Shown here one piece after another: positions 21,046 through 34,726 of a DNA stretch of 64,000 nucleotides. Within the stretch, counting starts at the first letter, position 1. Every line of letters begins with the position of its first letter. The position numbers and the translations under genes were made by a program. The stretch is taken from NCBI RefSeq assembly GCF_019145235.1, contig NZ_JAHSTV010000001.1, forward strand, positions 651,573 through 715,572. Reading direction: 5' to 3'. The stretch comes from Pseudomonas farris. Its GTDB lineage: Bacteria > Pseudomonadota > Gammaproteobacteria > Pseudomonadales > Pseudomonadaceae. Below the pieces are notes generated by a model. It made no database searches, had not been told where the DNA came from, and saw only the letters and a list, made by a program, of their open reading frames with translations.

Positions 21046-22412
21046 TAATGTTTCTCCAGACGGGTCCCGCACAAAGCGGCGACGATGTTTTCCATCGCGG
21101 CGCTGCGCGAGCCCTTGATCAAAATGGTGGTGTTTGTGTCCTGCTCGGCTTCCAGGGCCTTGATCAGCTCAGCCTGAGTGCTGAAGTGAAAAGCCTGCTC
21201 GCCGAAAGCGTTTACGGCGTGGGTCATCATCGGCCCGACCGCGTAAAGCGCGGAAACCTTGCCGCGGGCGTACTCGCCCACATCGCGGTGCCCCTGCTCC
21301 GCCCAATCGCCCAACTCGCCGATATCTCCGAGCACCAAAACGGTGCGACCGGAAAAGCCGGCGAGTATATCAACGGCGGCGCACATGGAGGTGGGGTTTG
21401 CGTTGTATGAATCATCGATCACGCGCATGCCGTTGGTCGCCAATTGCGCGACGGTGCGGCCCTTGACCGGTTGCACCGCGCCGAGACCGGTGGCGATGCC
21501 GAACAGCGACACGCCCAAGGCATGGGCTGCAGCGGCGGCAGCCATGGCATTGGCGACGTTATGGGTGCCGAGCAGGTTCAGTTGAACCCGTTCCACACCT
21601 TCAGGGCTGTGCAGATTGAACGCCGGGCAACCGCGGACATCGCGGTCCAGATCGCTGGCGTAGAAGTCGGCGCTGATGTTGCTCAGGGCAAACGTCAGCA
21701 CTTTGCGACCGGCAGCTCGGGTTTTCCAGATTTCAAAAGCCTTATCGTCAAGATTCAGCACGGCGACGCCATCGGCATCCAGCCCTTCGAGAATCTCGCC
21801 CTTGGCTTCAACGATTTTTTCCGGCCCGCCGAACTCGCCGACGTGGGCGGTCCCGGCGTTGTTGATGACAGCCACGTGCGGCTTGGTCATGCCGACGGTG
21901 TAAGCGATTTCGCCGAGCCGCGAAGCGCCGAGTTCGATCACGGCAGCGGTGTGTTCCGGTGCCAGTTCGAGCAGGGTCAGCGGAGCGCCCAGGTCATTGT
22001 TCAGGTTGCCACGGGTCGCCAGCACCGGACCGCGCGTGCGCAGGATGCTCGCGAGCATTTCCTTGACCGTGGTCTTGCCGCTGGAACCGGTGATGGCCAC
22101 CACCGGCTGAGTGAATGCCGCACGGTTCATCGCGCCCAATTGGCCGAGGGCCTGGCGGGTGTCCTTGACCAGCAGTTGCGGCAGCGCGCTGTCGGTGACT
22201 TCGCGCTCGACCAAGGCACCCACGGCACCTTTGGCTGCGACGTCATTGAGGTAGTCATGGCCATCGAAACGCGGGCCGGCCAGAGCAATAAACAACTGGC
22301 CGGGCGTGATCGCACGGCTGTCGATGCTAACGCCGTCGAAGCTGGCGTCGCTGGCAATCAGACGGCCATTCAACGCGCTGGTCAGTTCGCTCAGTTTCAA
22401 GGCTTTAAGCAT
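21045..22412 (-). CDS. murF: UDP-MurNAc-tripeptide--D-Ala-D-Ala ligase
   Basis: This 455-residue ligase adds the D-Ala-D-Ala dipeptide made by DdlB. The P-loop [12 protein letters not shown], the [13 protein letters not shown] motif and [10 protein letters not shown] are present. The start overlaps murE by 8 bases. Confidence 0.97.
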   Translation of the reverse strand: MLKALKLSELTSALNGRLIASDASFDGVSIDSRAITPGQLFIALAGPRFDGHDYLNDVAAKGAVGALVEREVTDSALPQLLVKDTRQALGQLGAMNRAAFTQPVVAITGSSGKTTVKEMLASILRTRGPVLATRGNLNNDLGAPLTLLELAPEHTAAVIELGASRLGEIAYTVGMTKPHVAVINNAGTAHVGEFGGPEKIVEAKGEILEGLDADGVAVLNLDDKAFEIWKTRAAGRKVLTFALSNISADFYASDLDRDVRGCPAFNLHSPEGVERVQLNLLGTHNVANAMAAAAAAHALGVSLFGIATGLGAVQPVKGRTVAQLATNGMRVIDDSYNANPTSMCAAVDILAGFSGRTVLVLGDIGELGDWAEQGHRDVGEYARGKVSALYAVGPMMTHAVNAFGEQAFHFSTQAELIKALEAEQDTNTTILIKGSRSAAMENIVAALCGTRLEKH

Positions 22413-23867
22413 GGGCCACCTCCCACGCGGTCAGGGCGTGATCGGCCTCGACCAGATCGGAGAAAGCGTGGCGCTCGCCGTTGATTTCCTGATAGTCCTC
22501 GTGACCTTTACCGGCCAGGACAACCACATCATCCGCCGAAGCACTGCCGATCAATTGGGCAATCGCCTGGCCACGGCCGGCGACGAAGGCAACTTTATCC
22601 ACAGCGGTGAAACCGGCGCGGATGTCGTCGAAAATCACGGTAGGGTCTTCGGTGCGTGGATTGTCATCGGTGACCAGTACGCCATCGGCCAGACGCTCGA
22701 CCACTTCCGCCATCAGCGGACGCTTGCCGCGATCGCGATCACCACCGCAACCAAACAGGCACAGCAACCGCCCTTTGGCGTGAGGACGCAGGGCCATCAA
22801 GACTTTCTCCAGCGCATCCGGTGTATGGGCGTAATCGACCACCACCAACGGCTGAGTACCGCCGCCCAGGCGCTGCATGCGACCGGCCGGGCCTTCGAGT
22901 TTCGGCAGCACTTTGAGGATTTCGTCCAGCGCGTAGTCCAGCCCGAGCAAGGCGCCGATCGCGGCCAATACGTTGCTCAAGTTGAAACGACCGAGCAAGG
23001 TGCTGCGCAAATGGTGCTCGCCTTGCGGCGTGACCAGCGTGGCGCGCACGCCTTCGTCGTCGAACTGCGCTTCGCGGCAATACAGGTAGGCGCTGGAATC
23101 TTCCAGGCTGTAAGTGATCAGTCGCGACTCGCCTTTATCGGCAGCCAGTTGCCGACCGAAATCGTCGTCCAGGTTGACCACCCGGCACTTCAGATCATTC
23201 CAGGCAAACAACTTGGCCTTGGTTTCGCCATAGACCTGCATGGTGCCGTGGTAATCCAGATGATCGCGCGACAGGTTGGTCATCACCGCCACATCGAACG
23301 CCAACGCAGTCACGCGGCCCTGATCCAGGCCGTGGGAAGAGACTTCCATGGCCACGGCTTTGGCGCCGGCCTTTTTCAGGTCGGCGAGGGTCGCTTGCAC
23401 TGCAATCGGGTTCGGTGTGGTGTGCAGACCGCTTTCCAGCGCGCCGTAAAAACCGGAGCCCAGGGTGCCGACGATGCCGCAGTGCTGACCAAGCAGGTCG
23501 AGCGCTTGGGCAACCAATTGGGTCACGCTGGTTTTACCGTTGGTGCCGGTCACGCCGATCAGGTTCAAATGACGGCTCGGGTCGCCATAAAAGCGCCCGG
23601 CGATGTCCGACAGCTGCGCCGCCAGGCCTTTGACCGGAATCAATGGCACGTCGGTAATCGGCAGCACGGTCGCGCCTTCGACTTCATAAGCCACGGCAGC
23701 AGCGCCGCGTTGCAAGGCGTCCGCGATGTGCGCACGCCCGTCGAACTTGCCACCAGGAACCGCGAGAAACAGATCGCCTGCCCGTACGTTGCGGCTGTCC
23801 AGCGCCAATTCGCGGATCAACAGATCGCGGCCGGCGTGGGCGAAAATCTTGTTCAGGCTCAGCGACA

Positions 23868-23868
<1 letters not shown>
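22405..23868 (-). CDS. murE: UDP-MurNAc-dipeptide--meso-DAP ligase
   Basis: This 487-residue ligase has the P-loop GVTGTNGKTSVTQ. The DNPRTEDP motif is the signature of meso-diaminopimelate rather than lysine specificity, consistent with a Gram-negative wall. The start shares one base with the ftsI stop. Confidence 0.97.
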
Positions 23869-25896
<2,028 letters not shown>

Positions 25897-25900
<4 letters not shown>

Positions 25901-26844
25901 CGCAACTTCTCCGCGACACGCATGATGGCGCTACGGGAACGTGGGTTGGCTTTGAGTTCGGCCTCGGAGGCGGACTGCGCTTTGCCATGGATTTTGATTT
26001 TCGGTTCGAAAGCGACGTGACGGACCGGCAGGTTGCGCGGCAGGTTGTCGGCTTCGCCTTTCACCAGTTTGCGCATGAACAGTTTGACGATGCGGTCTTC
26101 CAGCGAGTGGAAGCTGATGACGACCAGACGGCCGCCCACTTCCAGGCATTCCAGCGCGGCTTCGAGGCCGGCTTCCAGATCGCCCAGTTCGTTGTTGACG
26201 TGAATACGCAGGCCCTGGAATGCACGGGTGGCCGGGTTCTTGCCCTTTTCCCATGCCGGGTTGGCGACTTTCAGCACTTCAGCCAGATCGCCAGTGCGCT
26301 CGAACGGCTTGATGTCGCGACGCTCGGCCACGGCACGGGCCATGCGACCGGAGAAACGTTCTTCGCCGTATTGCTTGAACACCCGGGCGATTTCTTCCAC
26401 TGGCGCGGTGTTGACGAACTCGGCGGCGCTGATCCCGCGGGACGGGTCCATGCGCATGTCCAACGGACCGTCATTGAGAAAACTGAAACCGCGCTCCGGG
26501 TCGTCGAGTTGCGGCGAAGACACGCCGAGGTCGAGCAGAACGCCGCTGACCTTGCCGGCCAGACCGCGTTCTGCGACTTCCGAACCGAGCTCGGCAAAGC
26601 TGCGCTGCACAACGACAAAGCGGCCGTCTTCGGCCGCTAGCGTTTGCCCGGTGGCAATCGCTTGAGGATCTTTGTCGAATCCGAGCAACCGGCCATCAGG
26701 CCCGAGCTGGCTGAGGATCAACCGACTGTGCCCGCCACGTCCGAACGTACCGTCCAGATAGCAGCCATCAGGACGTACGGCGAGAGCCTCGACGGCTTCG
26801 TCAAGCAGTACGGTGATGTGGTTAAAGCCGCTATCAATAGTCAC
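25897..26844 (-). CDS. rsmH: 16S rRNA m4C1402 methyltransferase RsmH
   Basis: This 315-residue SAM-dependent methyltransferase (MraW family) carries [13 protein letters not shown], the SAM loop [14 protein letters not shown] and [10 protein letters not shown]. It methylates N4 of C1402, the same nucleotide whose ribose is methylated by RsmI, encoded just upstream. Its ATG overlaps the mraZ stop. Confidence 0.97.
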
Positions 26845-27296
26845 AGGATTAAATCACGCAGTTCATCAGGCATAGCGCCCGGTTGTTGAATAGCAGCCAG
26901 GTCAGCGGCAGAAACCGCATTCCAGGCATCCTCGTCCCACAATTGGAACTTGTTCAGTTGGCCTACCAACATTGCGCGCTTATCCAACTTGGCATATTCG
27001 CGAAGACGTGGCGGAACCAGAAAACGACCACTGCCATCGAGCTCGAGGTCGACGGCATTACCAATCAGTAAACGTTGCAGGCGGCGGTTCTCTTCGCGAA
27101 GCGAAGGCAGTGCGCGCAGTTTGGTTTCGATAATTTCCCACTCATCGAGGGGATAAACACACAAACACGGATCAACGGCATCGATGGTGACGATTAATTG
27201 ACCGGAACTACGCGAAACCAGCTCGTCACGGTACCGGCTCGGCATTGCGAGACGGCCCTTTGCATCGAGACTGATAGCGTTAGCTCCGCGAAACAC
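26841..27296 (-). CDS. mraZ: transcriptional regulator MraZ
   Basis: This 151-residue protein has two SpoVT-AbrB-like halves ([20 protein letters not shown] and [15 protein letters not shown]). MraZ forms a ring oligomer that represses its own dcw promoter. It is the first gene of the cluster, and its predicted operator is in the leader just upstream. Confidence 0.97.
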   Translation of the reverse strand: MFRGANAISLDAKGRLAMPSRYRDELVSRSSGQLIVTIDAVDPCLCVYPLDEWEIIETKLRALPSLREENRRLQRLLIGNAVDLELDGSGRFLVPPRLREYAKLDKRAMLVGQLNKFQLWDEDAWNAVSAADLAAIQQPGAMPDELRDLIL

Positions 27297-27337
27297 GTCA
27301 GCGTTTCTCCAAATATTAGCGTTTTACGCTCAAAAAA

Positions 27338-27400
27338 CCCACTTCATGCCACTTTCCGCCACTTGCGCACACTATAGGAATGCGCCCACCACACCGTCAA
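27338..27400 (-). promoter_or_regulatory. dcw (Pmra) promoter with three MraZ boxes
   Basis: On the minus strand, a sigma-70 promoter TTGACG (27395-27400), an 18-base spacer and TATAGT (27371-27376) is followed at once by three AAGTGG repeats on a 10-base pitch (27338-27364). MraZ is known to bind tandem GTGG-type boxes at this spacing. The rest of the 355-base gap up to rnpB shows no gene. Confidence 0.7.
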
Positions 27401-27651
27401 GGCGCGGATTAAAGGAAAAGCCTTACAGAACGGAGATTTAGGAGCGTAAAAGGAGGGTTAACGAGAATCTGACGGATGAATTCGCTCAATAACTTGAATC
27501 AGCACAGAAGGCTGCGTTCAGAAGTTAAAGTAGTTTGTTAAGAGTAAGATTTTTTCGGTATTACAAAAGCGCTTCTGCTATTGATTCAGCAGGGAGGGAA
27601 ATTGCCATTACACACATCGCTGCCAATGACTCGGCAGAGAGGAAAAAAGGT

Positions 27652-28003
27652 GGAGAGTCGATCTGTAAGCCGGGTTCTGTCTTGAACAGTCATTCGTCTA
27701 CGATGGCCATCACTGGACATCTTTAGCAACCTACCCGGTCCCAGCGCGGGCCACGCCTTGGGACCCTATTTGGTCTTGCTCCAAGTGGGGTTTACCTAGC
27801 CACGAACTGTTGCCAGACGTGCGGTGCGCTCTTACCGCACCTTTTCACCCTTACCGGCGCCGAAGCGCTTAGGCGGTTATTTTCTGTGGCACTTTCCGTA
27901 GGCTCACGCCTCCCAGGCATTACCTGGCACTTCGCCCTATGGAGCCCGGACTTTCCTCCCCCCCCTAATTTTCATAGAGGGCAGCGACTGTCCGATCGAC
28001 TCT
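27652..28003 (-). ncRNA. rnpB: RNase P RNA
   Basis: The 5' and 3' ends pair (AGAGTCGATC with GATCGACTCT) to form helix P1. The conserved cores GAGGAAAGTCCGGGCTCC near the 5' end and GGGTAAGGGTGAAAAGGTGC-like and ACAGAACCCGGCTTA segments near the 3' end are recognisable on the minus strand. The length is about 352 bases. P1 followed by a T run (TTTTTT) probably terminates it. It is the catalytic RNA that matures tRNA 5' ends. Confidence 0.95.
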
Positions 28004-28076
28004 CCGCCGCGAAGATTAACGGCAGAGCGGCCGAAGAACAAGCGCTAAAAGCCTCTGGCCGGCGCTGCATGTCGGT

Positions 28077-28982
28077 TTACTCGCCCTTCTGTTTATCCAG
28101 CGCGACCTGATAGAGCACATTCTTGCGTTCGCCGGTAATTTGCGCGGCCAATGCCGCCGCACGCTTGAGCGGCATCTCTTCGAGTAACAGATTGAGGATA
28201 CGCATGGCTTCACTGCTGACAGCGTCTTCGGTCTCAGGGGCAGACCAGCCCGCCACCAGCACCACACACTCGCCACGCTGCTGATTGCTGTCCGATTCGA
28301 CGAACTCGCGCAACTCAGCCAACGGCAAGCCTTTGAGGGTTTCGAAGGTCTTGGTCAGCTCACGGGCCAGCAACGCCGGACGCTCGGCACCGAATACCAG
28401 CTCCATGTCTTGCAGGCATTCGAGGATGCGGTGCGGTGCTTCATAGAAAATCAGCGTGCGCGGTTCTTCTTTAACGAGTTCCAGACGAGCACGTCGGCCG
28501 ACAGCCTTGGCCGGCAAAAAACCTTCGAAGATGAAACGGTCGGACGGCAGCCCCGCCGCCGACAACGCCGCAATCAATGCACATGCACCCGGAACCGGCA
28601 CCACATTGATTCCCGCGGCATGGGCCTGACGCACGAGGTGATAACCCGGATCGGAAATCAGCGGCGTCCCGGCGTCGGAAATCAACGCCACATCGTCGCC
28701 CGCCAGCAGACGCGTGATAAAGCGGTTACCCTCCTCCCGCTCGTTGTGTTCATGGCAGGCCGCCAGCGGCGTAGGAATACCGAAATGCTGCATCAATCGC
28801 TGGGAATGGCGAGTATCTTCGGCCGCGATCAAGGCGACCTCGCGCAGGATCTTCAGCGCACGCGCACTGATATCGTCCAGGTTGCCGATGGGCGTCGCCA
28901 CCACATAAAGCGAGCCAGCAGCGGAATTCAAAGCACCTGGAGCAGTCAAAGCGCACACCTCATGATCGGTAAAAGGCGACAT
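28077..28982 (-). CDS. rsmI: 16S rRNA 2'-O-ribose C1402 methyltransferase RsmI
   Basis: The 301-residue protein belongs to the tetrapyrrole methylase superfamily. It has LYVVATPIGNLDDISARAL, EDTRHSQRLM, LISDAGTPLISDPG and the GFLPAK motif typical of RsmI. It methylates the ribose of C1402. The start with MSPFTDHEV adds about 20 residues ahead of the conserved LYVVATPIG; a shorter start is possible but no better ATG is visible. Confidence 0.95.
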   Translation of the reverse strand: MSPFTDHEVCALTAPGALNSAAGSLYVVATPIGNLDDISARALKILREVALIAAEDTRHSQRLMQHFGIPTPLAACHEHNEREEGNRFITRLLAGDDVALISDAGTPLISDPGYHLVRQAHAAGINVVPVPGACALIAALSAAGLPSDRFIFEGFLPAKAVGRRARLELVKEEPRTLIFYEAPHRILECLQDMELVFGAERPALLARELTKTFETLKGLPLAELREFVESDSNQQRGECVVLVAGWSAPETEDAVSSEAMRILNLLLEEMPLKRAAALAAQITGERKNVLYQVALDKQKGE

Positions 28983-29149
28983 TGTAGCGCGTGCGATACG
29001 CCTTGCCCTCCCCGGGTTTTCCAGCCTTTTGTGCAGCGCTGCAACATTTGCACGAGCTAAATTGATCGATTCACGCCAGTAACATCGCGCCCCGGCCAGT
29101 GCTTGGGTACAATTCCACGCTAATTTGATCGAGTATCAGGAACACTTAC

Positions 29150-30960
29150 ATGATCGCTTGCCTGCGGCTGCTTACTGCCCTCTGCCTCGCTGCCTTGCTG
29201 GCGGCTTGCGCCAGCTCGCCCTCTTCCAGCCTTGGCGAACTTCCACGGACCCCGGACGCCAGTATCGAGCAACTGCTCGAACAGGCCACTAAAAGCAAAG
29301 ATCCGGAAAAAGCCGCCCTATTGCGCTTGAGCGCAGCAGACCTGGCTTATCGTCAGGGCAATGCCGGCCAGTCCGCGCAAATCCTGCAACAGGTCCCGGT
29401 GGAACAACTCAAGCCTGGCCAACAAGTCTTCGCCAGCACCCTGGCGGCTGAACTGGCCATGGCCCGCAATCAGCCCAAAGCGGCGCTGACTGCCCTGAGC
29501 CATCCGAGCCTGCAACGCCTGGGCGAACTGCCCGTCGAACAACAAGTTCGCACCGGCACCGTACATGCCCGCGCCCTTGAGGCCGACGGCCAGACCCTGG
29601 CCGCCGCACGGGAGCGCATCTTTATTGCCCCGATGCTTGAAGGTGAAGCAGCCAGCAAAAACCACGAAGCGATCTGGACCTTGATCGCTTCGCTGCCGAC
29701 CGATCAATTGCAGCCGACTACCGACGACGACCTCGGCGGCTGGATACGTCTGGCGCTGGCAGTGAAAACAGCCGGCACCCTGGAACAGCAGCAAGCGGCG
29801 ATCGACAACTGGCGCGAAAAGAATCCAAAGCACCCGGCTGCCATCCAGCTGCCGCTGCCACTGACCAAACTCAAGGAGCTGGCCAGCCAGCCCCTGAGCA
29901 AGATCGCCCTGCTACTGCCGCAAGACGGCCCACTGGGTTCGGTTGGCAGAGCACTACGCGAAGGCTTCATGGCCGCTCACTACCAGGCGCAACAAGCCGG
30001 GCAGAAGCCGCCAGCCATCGAGTTCTATGACAGCTCGCGCCTGACCTCCCTCGACGAGTTCTATCGCAAGGCCCAGGCTGATGGCGTGCAACTGGTTGTC
30101 GGCCCGCTGGAGAAGCCGCTGGTCAAACAGCTCAGCGCACGCCCACAACTGCCGATCACCACCCTGGCGCTGAACTACAGCGAAGGCGAACAAGGTCCGG
30201 CCCAACTGTTTCAGTTCGGCCTTGCTGCTGAAGATGAAGCCCGCGAAGTGTCCCGTCGTGCGCGCGCCGATGGCCTGCACCGCGCCGCCATCATGGTGCC
30301 GAAAGGCGAATGGGGTGATCGCGTACTCCGGGCGTTCAGCCAGGACTGGCAAGCCAACGGTGGCAGCATCGTCGCCACCGAACGCGTCGACCAGCCAGTG
30401 CAACTGGCCCAGCAGATTGCCGACATGTTCCAGCTGCGCCAGAGCGAAGGCCGCGCCAAGAGCCTGCAAAGCACCGTTGGCTCGCAGGTTGCCGCACAAC
30501 CTTCGCGTCGCCAGGACATCGAGTTCATCTTCCTGGCCGCGACGCCGCAACAGGCTCAGCAGATCAAACCGACCCTGAACTTCCAGTACGCGGGTGACGT
30601 GCCGGTTTATGCCACCTCCCACGTGTTCAGCGCCAGCGGCGATCAGAACCAGTACAACGACATGAACGGTATTCGCTTCTGCGAAACCCCATGGTTGCTG
30701 GATGCCAACGACCCGCTGCGTAAACAAGTCACTGCACAATGGCCACAAGCCGGTGGCAGCCTGGGCCGTCTGTATGCGATGGGCGTTGACGCCTATCGTC
30801 TGGCACCGCGCCTGGGGCAACTCAAGGCCTTGCCGGACAGCCGCATCCAGGGTCAATCGGGCAGCCTGGGCATGACTCAGAATCAACGGGTCGAGCGTCA
30901 GTTGCCATGGGCAGAGTTCACCAACGGTCAGATTCAACGCCTGCCGGATACCTCGCGCTG

Positions 30961-30961
<1 letters not shown>
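29150..30961 (+). CDS. lpoA: outer-membrane lipoprotein activator of penicillin-binding proteins (LppC family)
   Basis: The 603-residue lipoprotein has a lipobox LLAAC at about 16-20. A TPR-like N-terminal region (helical, Q- and A-rich, about 30-240) precedes a periplasmic-binding-protein-like domain starting KIALLLPQDGPLG. This is the LpoA/LppC layout; E. coli LpoA activates PBP1a from the outer membrane. Pseudomonas also uses LpoP for PBP1b, so the partner here is inferred from family only. It is divergent from rsmI and heads lpoA-yraN-gmhA-dolP, the same order as in enterobacteria. Confidence 0.9.
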
Positions 30962-32596
<1,635 letters not shown>

Positions 32597-32602
32597 TACT
32601 TG

Positions 32603-32708
32603 CTTACCGGCGATGGCGTCCTCGAGATCGCCACCGTTCTGTAGGAGCACAGCTTGCTGGCGATGGCGCCCTTGAGATCGCCTTCGCCGGCAAGCCTGGC
32701 TCCTACAG
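32603..32708. repeat. third intergenic repeat family (TGTAGGAGC/GGCGAT type)
   Basis: CTGTAGGAGC at 32639 and GGCTCCTACAG at 32708 are inverted ends around GGCGATGGCGCCCTTGAGAT and CGCCTTCGCCGGCAAGCC. A partial direct copy of the inner part (GGCGATGGCGTCCTCGAGAT) sits just before it at about 32609-32632. It is distinct from the main REP family. Confidence 0.65.
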
Positions 32709-32715
32709 AAGTAAT

Positions 32716-32747
32716 AAAAAGGCGATCCTTTCGGATCGCCTTTTTTT
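32716..32747. terminator. bidirectional terminator between dolP and sspB
   Basis: AAAAAGGCGATCC-TTTC-GGATCGCCTTTTTTT forms a nine-pair stem with A and T tracts on opposite sides. It serves the convergent dolP and sspB transcripts. Confidence 0.85.
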
Positions 32748-33159
32748 ACTTCACCACCTTCAAACTCGGTCGACCGCTGGGACGCGGCGGCTCGCTGTCG
32801 GGTGGCGGAACATCATCATCCGGCTCGATATCTTCCTCGTCTTCCAGAGGCGATTCCATATCGAACACCATGCCCTGACCGTTCTCCCGAGCGTAAATGC
32901 CCAGGATCGATGCGATAGGCACGTACAGGGTGTGCGGCACGCCACCGAAGCGCCCCTCGAAACTGACTGCCTCGTTGTCCATGTGCAGATGACGCACGGC
33001 TGCCGGGGAAACGTTCAGGACAATCTGTCCGTCACTGGCAAAACCCTGAGGCACCTGCACCGATGGATACTCGGAATTAACCAGCATGTGCGGGGTGCAA
33101 TCGTTGTCCACAATCCACTCGTAGAGCGCGCGGACCAGATAAGGTCGACTGGAGTTCAT
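32746..33159 (-). CDS. sspB: ClpXP specificity-enhancing factor SspB
   Basis: The 137-residue adaptor delivers ssrA-tagged proteins to ClpXP. It has the conserved N-terminal substrate domain (SSRPYLVRALYEWIVDNDCTPH and GVPHTLYVPIASILGIYARENG), an acidic disordered linker (EDEEDIEPDDD) and the C-terminal ClpX-binding tail (RPSLKVVK). It lies 16 bases after sspA. Confidence 0.95.
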   Translation of the reverse strand: MNSSRPYLVRALYEWIVDNDCTPHMLVNSEYPSVQVPQGFASDGQIVLNVSPAAVRHLHMDNEAVSFEGRFGGVPHTLYVPIASILGIYARENGQGMVFDMESPLEDEEDIEPDDDVPPPDSEPPRPSGRPSLKVVK

Positions 33160-33175
33160 AGCGGCTCCTTAAGCC

Positions 33176-33793
33176 TTAGCGCATATCGCGTTCGACACCA
33201 GACAGACTCGCCTGGAAAGCCTCACGCGCAAACGAGCGCTCCATATAATCAAGCAGCGGCTTGGCAGGCCGCGGCAGTTCAATACCCAGAATCGGCAATC
33301 GCCAGAGTATTGGTAATAGGCAGCAATCCACCAGACTTTGTTCCTCACTGAGGAAAAACGGCTTGTCGGCAAACAACGGCGACACGCCTGTCAGGCTTTC
33401 GCGCAGCTCTTTACGAGCCACGACACGGGCTGCTTCCTTGGTCCGCGAATCCAGAATCAAATCCACCAGACCACACCAGTCACGTTGAATGCGATGAATC
33501 AGCAGACGACTGTTGGCACGCGCCACAGGATAAACCGGCAGCAATGGCGGGTGCGGGTAACGCTCATCCAGATATTCCATCACCACGGTCGACTCCCACA
33601 ACGCCAGGTCACGATCGACCAGGGTGGGTAGACTTCCGTAAGGGTTCACCTCAATCAGTTTAGGCGGCTGGCGACCAGCTTCCACGTAAATGATCTCGGC
33701 GCTGACACCCTTCTCTGCAAGTACGATGCGCACTCGGTGGGAATAGTGGTCGGCGGGGTCGGAGTAACAGGCCAACCGATTGGTCACGCCCAT
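33176..33793 (-). CDS. sspA: stringent starvation protein A
   Basis: The 205-residue protein has a GST fold: a thioredoxin-like N-terminus ([21 protein letters not shown]) and a helical C-terminal domain. SspA binds RNA polymerase and alters sigma-70 promoter use under stress. It has no glutathione transferase role in known family members. It forms an operon with sspB. Confidence 0.95.
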   Translation of the reverse strand: MGVTNRLACYSDPADHYSHRVRIVLAEKGVSAEIIYVEAGRQPPKLIEVNPYGSLPTLVDRDLALWESTVVMEYLDERYPHPPLLPVYPVARANSRLLIHRIQRDWCGLVDLILDSRTKEAARVVARKELRESLTGVSPLFADKPFFLSEEQSLVDCCLLPILWRLPILGIELPRPAKPLLDYMERSFAREAFQASLSGVERDMR

Positions 33794-33835
33794 GGCGGTC
33801 CTCCTCGCTTGTTGAAATTATCGGAAACGGAAAAA

Positions 33836-33919
33836 CACGCGCGCCCAGAGGGCGCCTCCCGTAACGCCTGGATCACCAGACTCGTTACACCTTCAGAGAC
33901 GCCCCTGGGCGCGCGCGAT
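33836..33919 (-). terminator. large hairpin/terminator after petC
   Basis: CGCGCGCCCAG...CTGGGCGCGCG are the outer arms of a stem of about 20 pairs with an inner stem GTAACG...CGTTAC and TGG/CCA. On the minus strand it ends in TGTTTTTCC. It separates the bc1 operon from sspA and probably terminates the former. Confidence 0.55.
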
Positions 33920-33943
33920 TAACAGCAATGGCTTACAGCTTTA

Positions 33944-34726
33944 TCAATGGACGTCTTTCCAGTATTCACGCTTGAGCAAGTAAGCGAATACGAAGAAGAA
34001 CGCCAGGTACAGCAACACATAGGTACCGATGCGCTGATGCTGCAGCTTCACCGGGTTGGCCGAGTAGGCCAGGAAGGTCACCAGGTTCTTGACCTTCTCG
34101 TCGAACTGCTCTTCGTTCAGCGTGCCGGTTTTCGGCAATACAGTCAGCTGATCGCAGGCTTCATGGGTCAAAGCGGTGCCGGTCAGCGGATCGTATTGCT
34201 TCTTGCCGTCTTCGACGATTTGAACTTGCTTACAGCCTACCACCTGACGACCCTGTAGGCCGACCAGAACGTTAGGCATGCCGACGTTCGGGAACACCTT
34301 GTTGTTCACGCCCCAAGGACGCGACGGGTCTTCATAGAACGAACGCAGGTAGCCGTAGAGCCAGTCTGTGCCACGAACACGAGCCACCAACGTCAGGTCG
34401 GGCGGCGCCGCACCGAACCATGTCTTGGCGTCAGCCGGCTGCATGCCGATGTTCATGTGGTCACCGATCTTGGCGCCGGTGAACACCAGCTTCTCAAGCA
34501 TCAGCTCGTGAGGAATCCCTAGGTCATCGGCAACACGCTCGTAGCGCTGGAACTTGGCGCTGTGGCAGCCCATGCAATAGTTGGCGAACGTACGTGCGCC
34601 GTCCTGCATGGCAGCCTTGTCAGAAACGTCGATATCGACCTTTTCCAGCTCCGGGCCACTCGATGTCGATGCGAAAGACAGTACAGGCATCGCCGCAAGA
34701 ATCAGTACAGCAAATAGCTTTTTCAT
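33944..34726 (-). CDS. petC: ubiquinol-cytochrome c reductase cytochrome c1 subunit
   Basis: The 260-residue protein has a signal peptide (MKKLFAVLILAAMPVLSFA), one CxxCH heme-c site (NYCMGCHSAKF), the axial-ligand region (IGMQPADAKTWFG, with Met) and a C-terminal TM anchor (YVLLYLAFFFVFAYLLKREYW). The start MKKLF shares one base with the petB stop; a longer frame upstream lies in petB. Confidence 0.96.
   Translation of the reverse strand: MKKLFAVLILAAMPVLSFASTSSGPELEKVDIDVSDKAAMQDGARTFANYCMGCHSAKFQRYERVADDLGIPHELMLEKLVFTGAKIGDHMNIGMQPADAKTWFGAAPPDLTLVARVRGTDWLYGYLRSFYEDPSRPWGVNNKVFPNVGMPNVLVGLQGRQVVGCKQVQIVEDGKKQYDPLTGTALTHEACDQLTVLPKTGTLNEEQFDEKVKNLVTFLAYSANPVKLQHQRIGTYVLLYLAFFFVFAYLLKREYWKDVH

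Noticed and set aside
27886..28110. 74-codon plus-strand frame
   Set aside because: It lies across rnpB, a clear structural RNA, and the rsmI 3' end.
30907..30960. 18-codon extension of yraN into lpoA
   Set aside because: The TGATG junction at 30961 gives translational coupling and the conserved family start.
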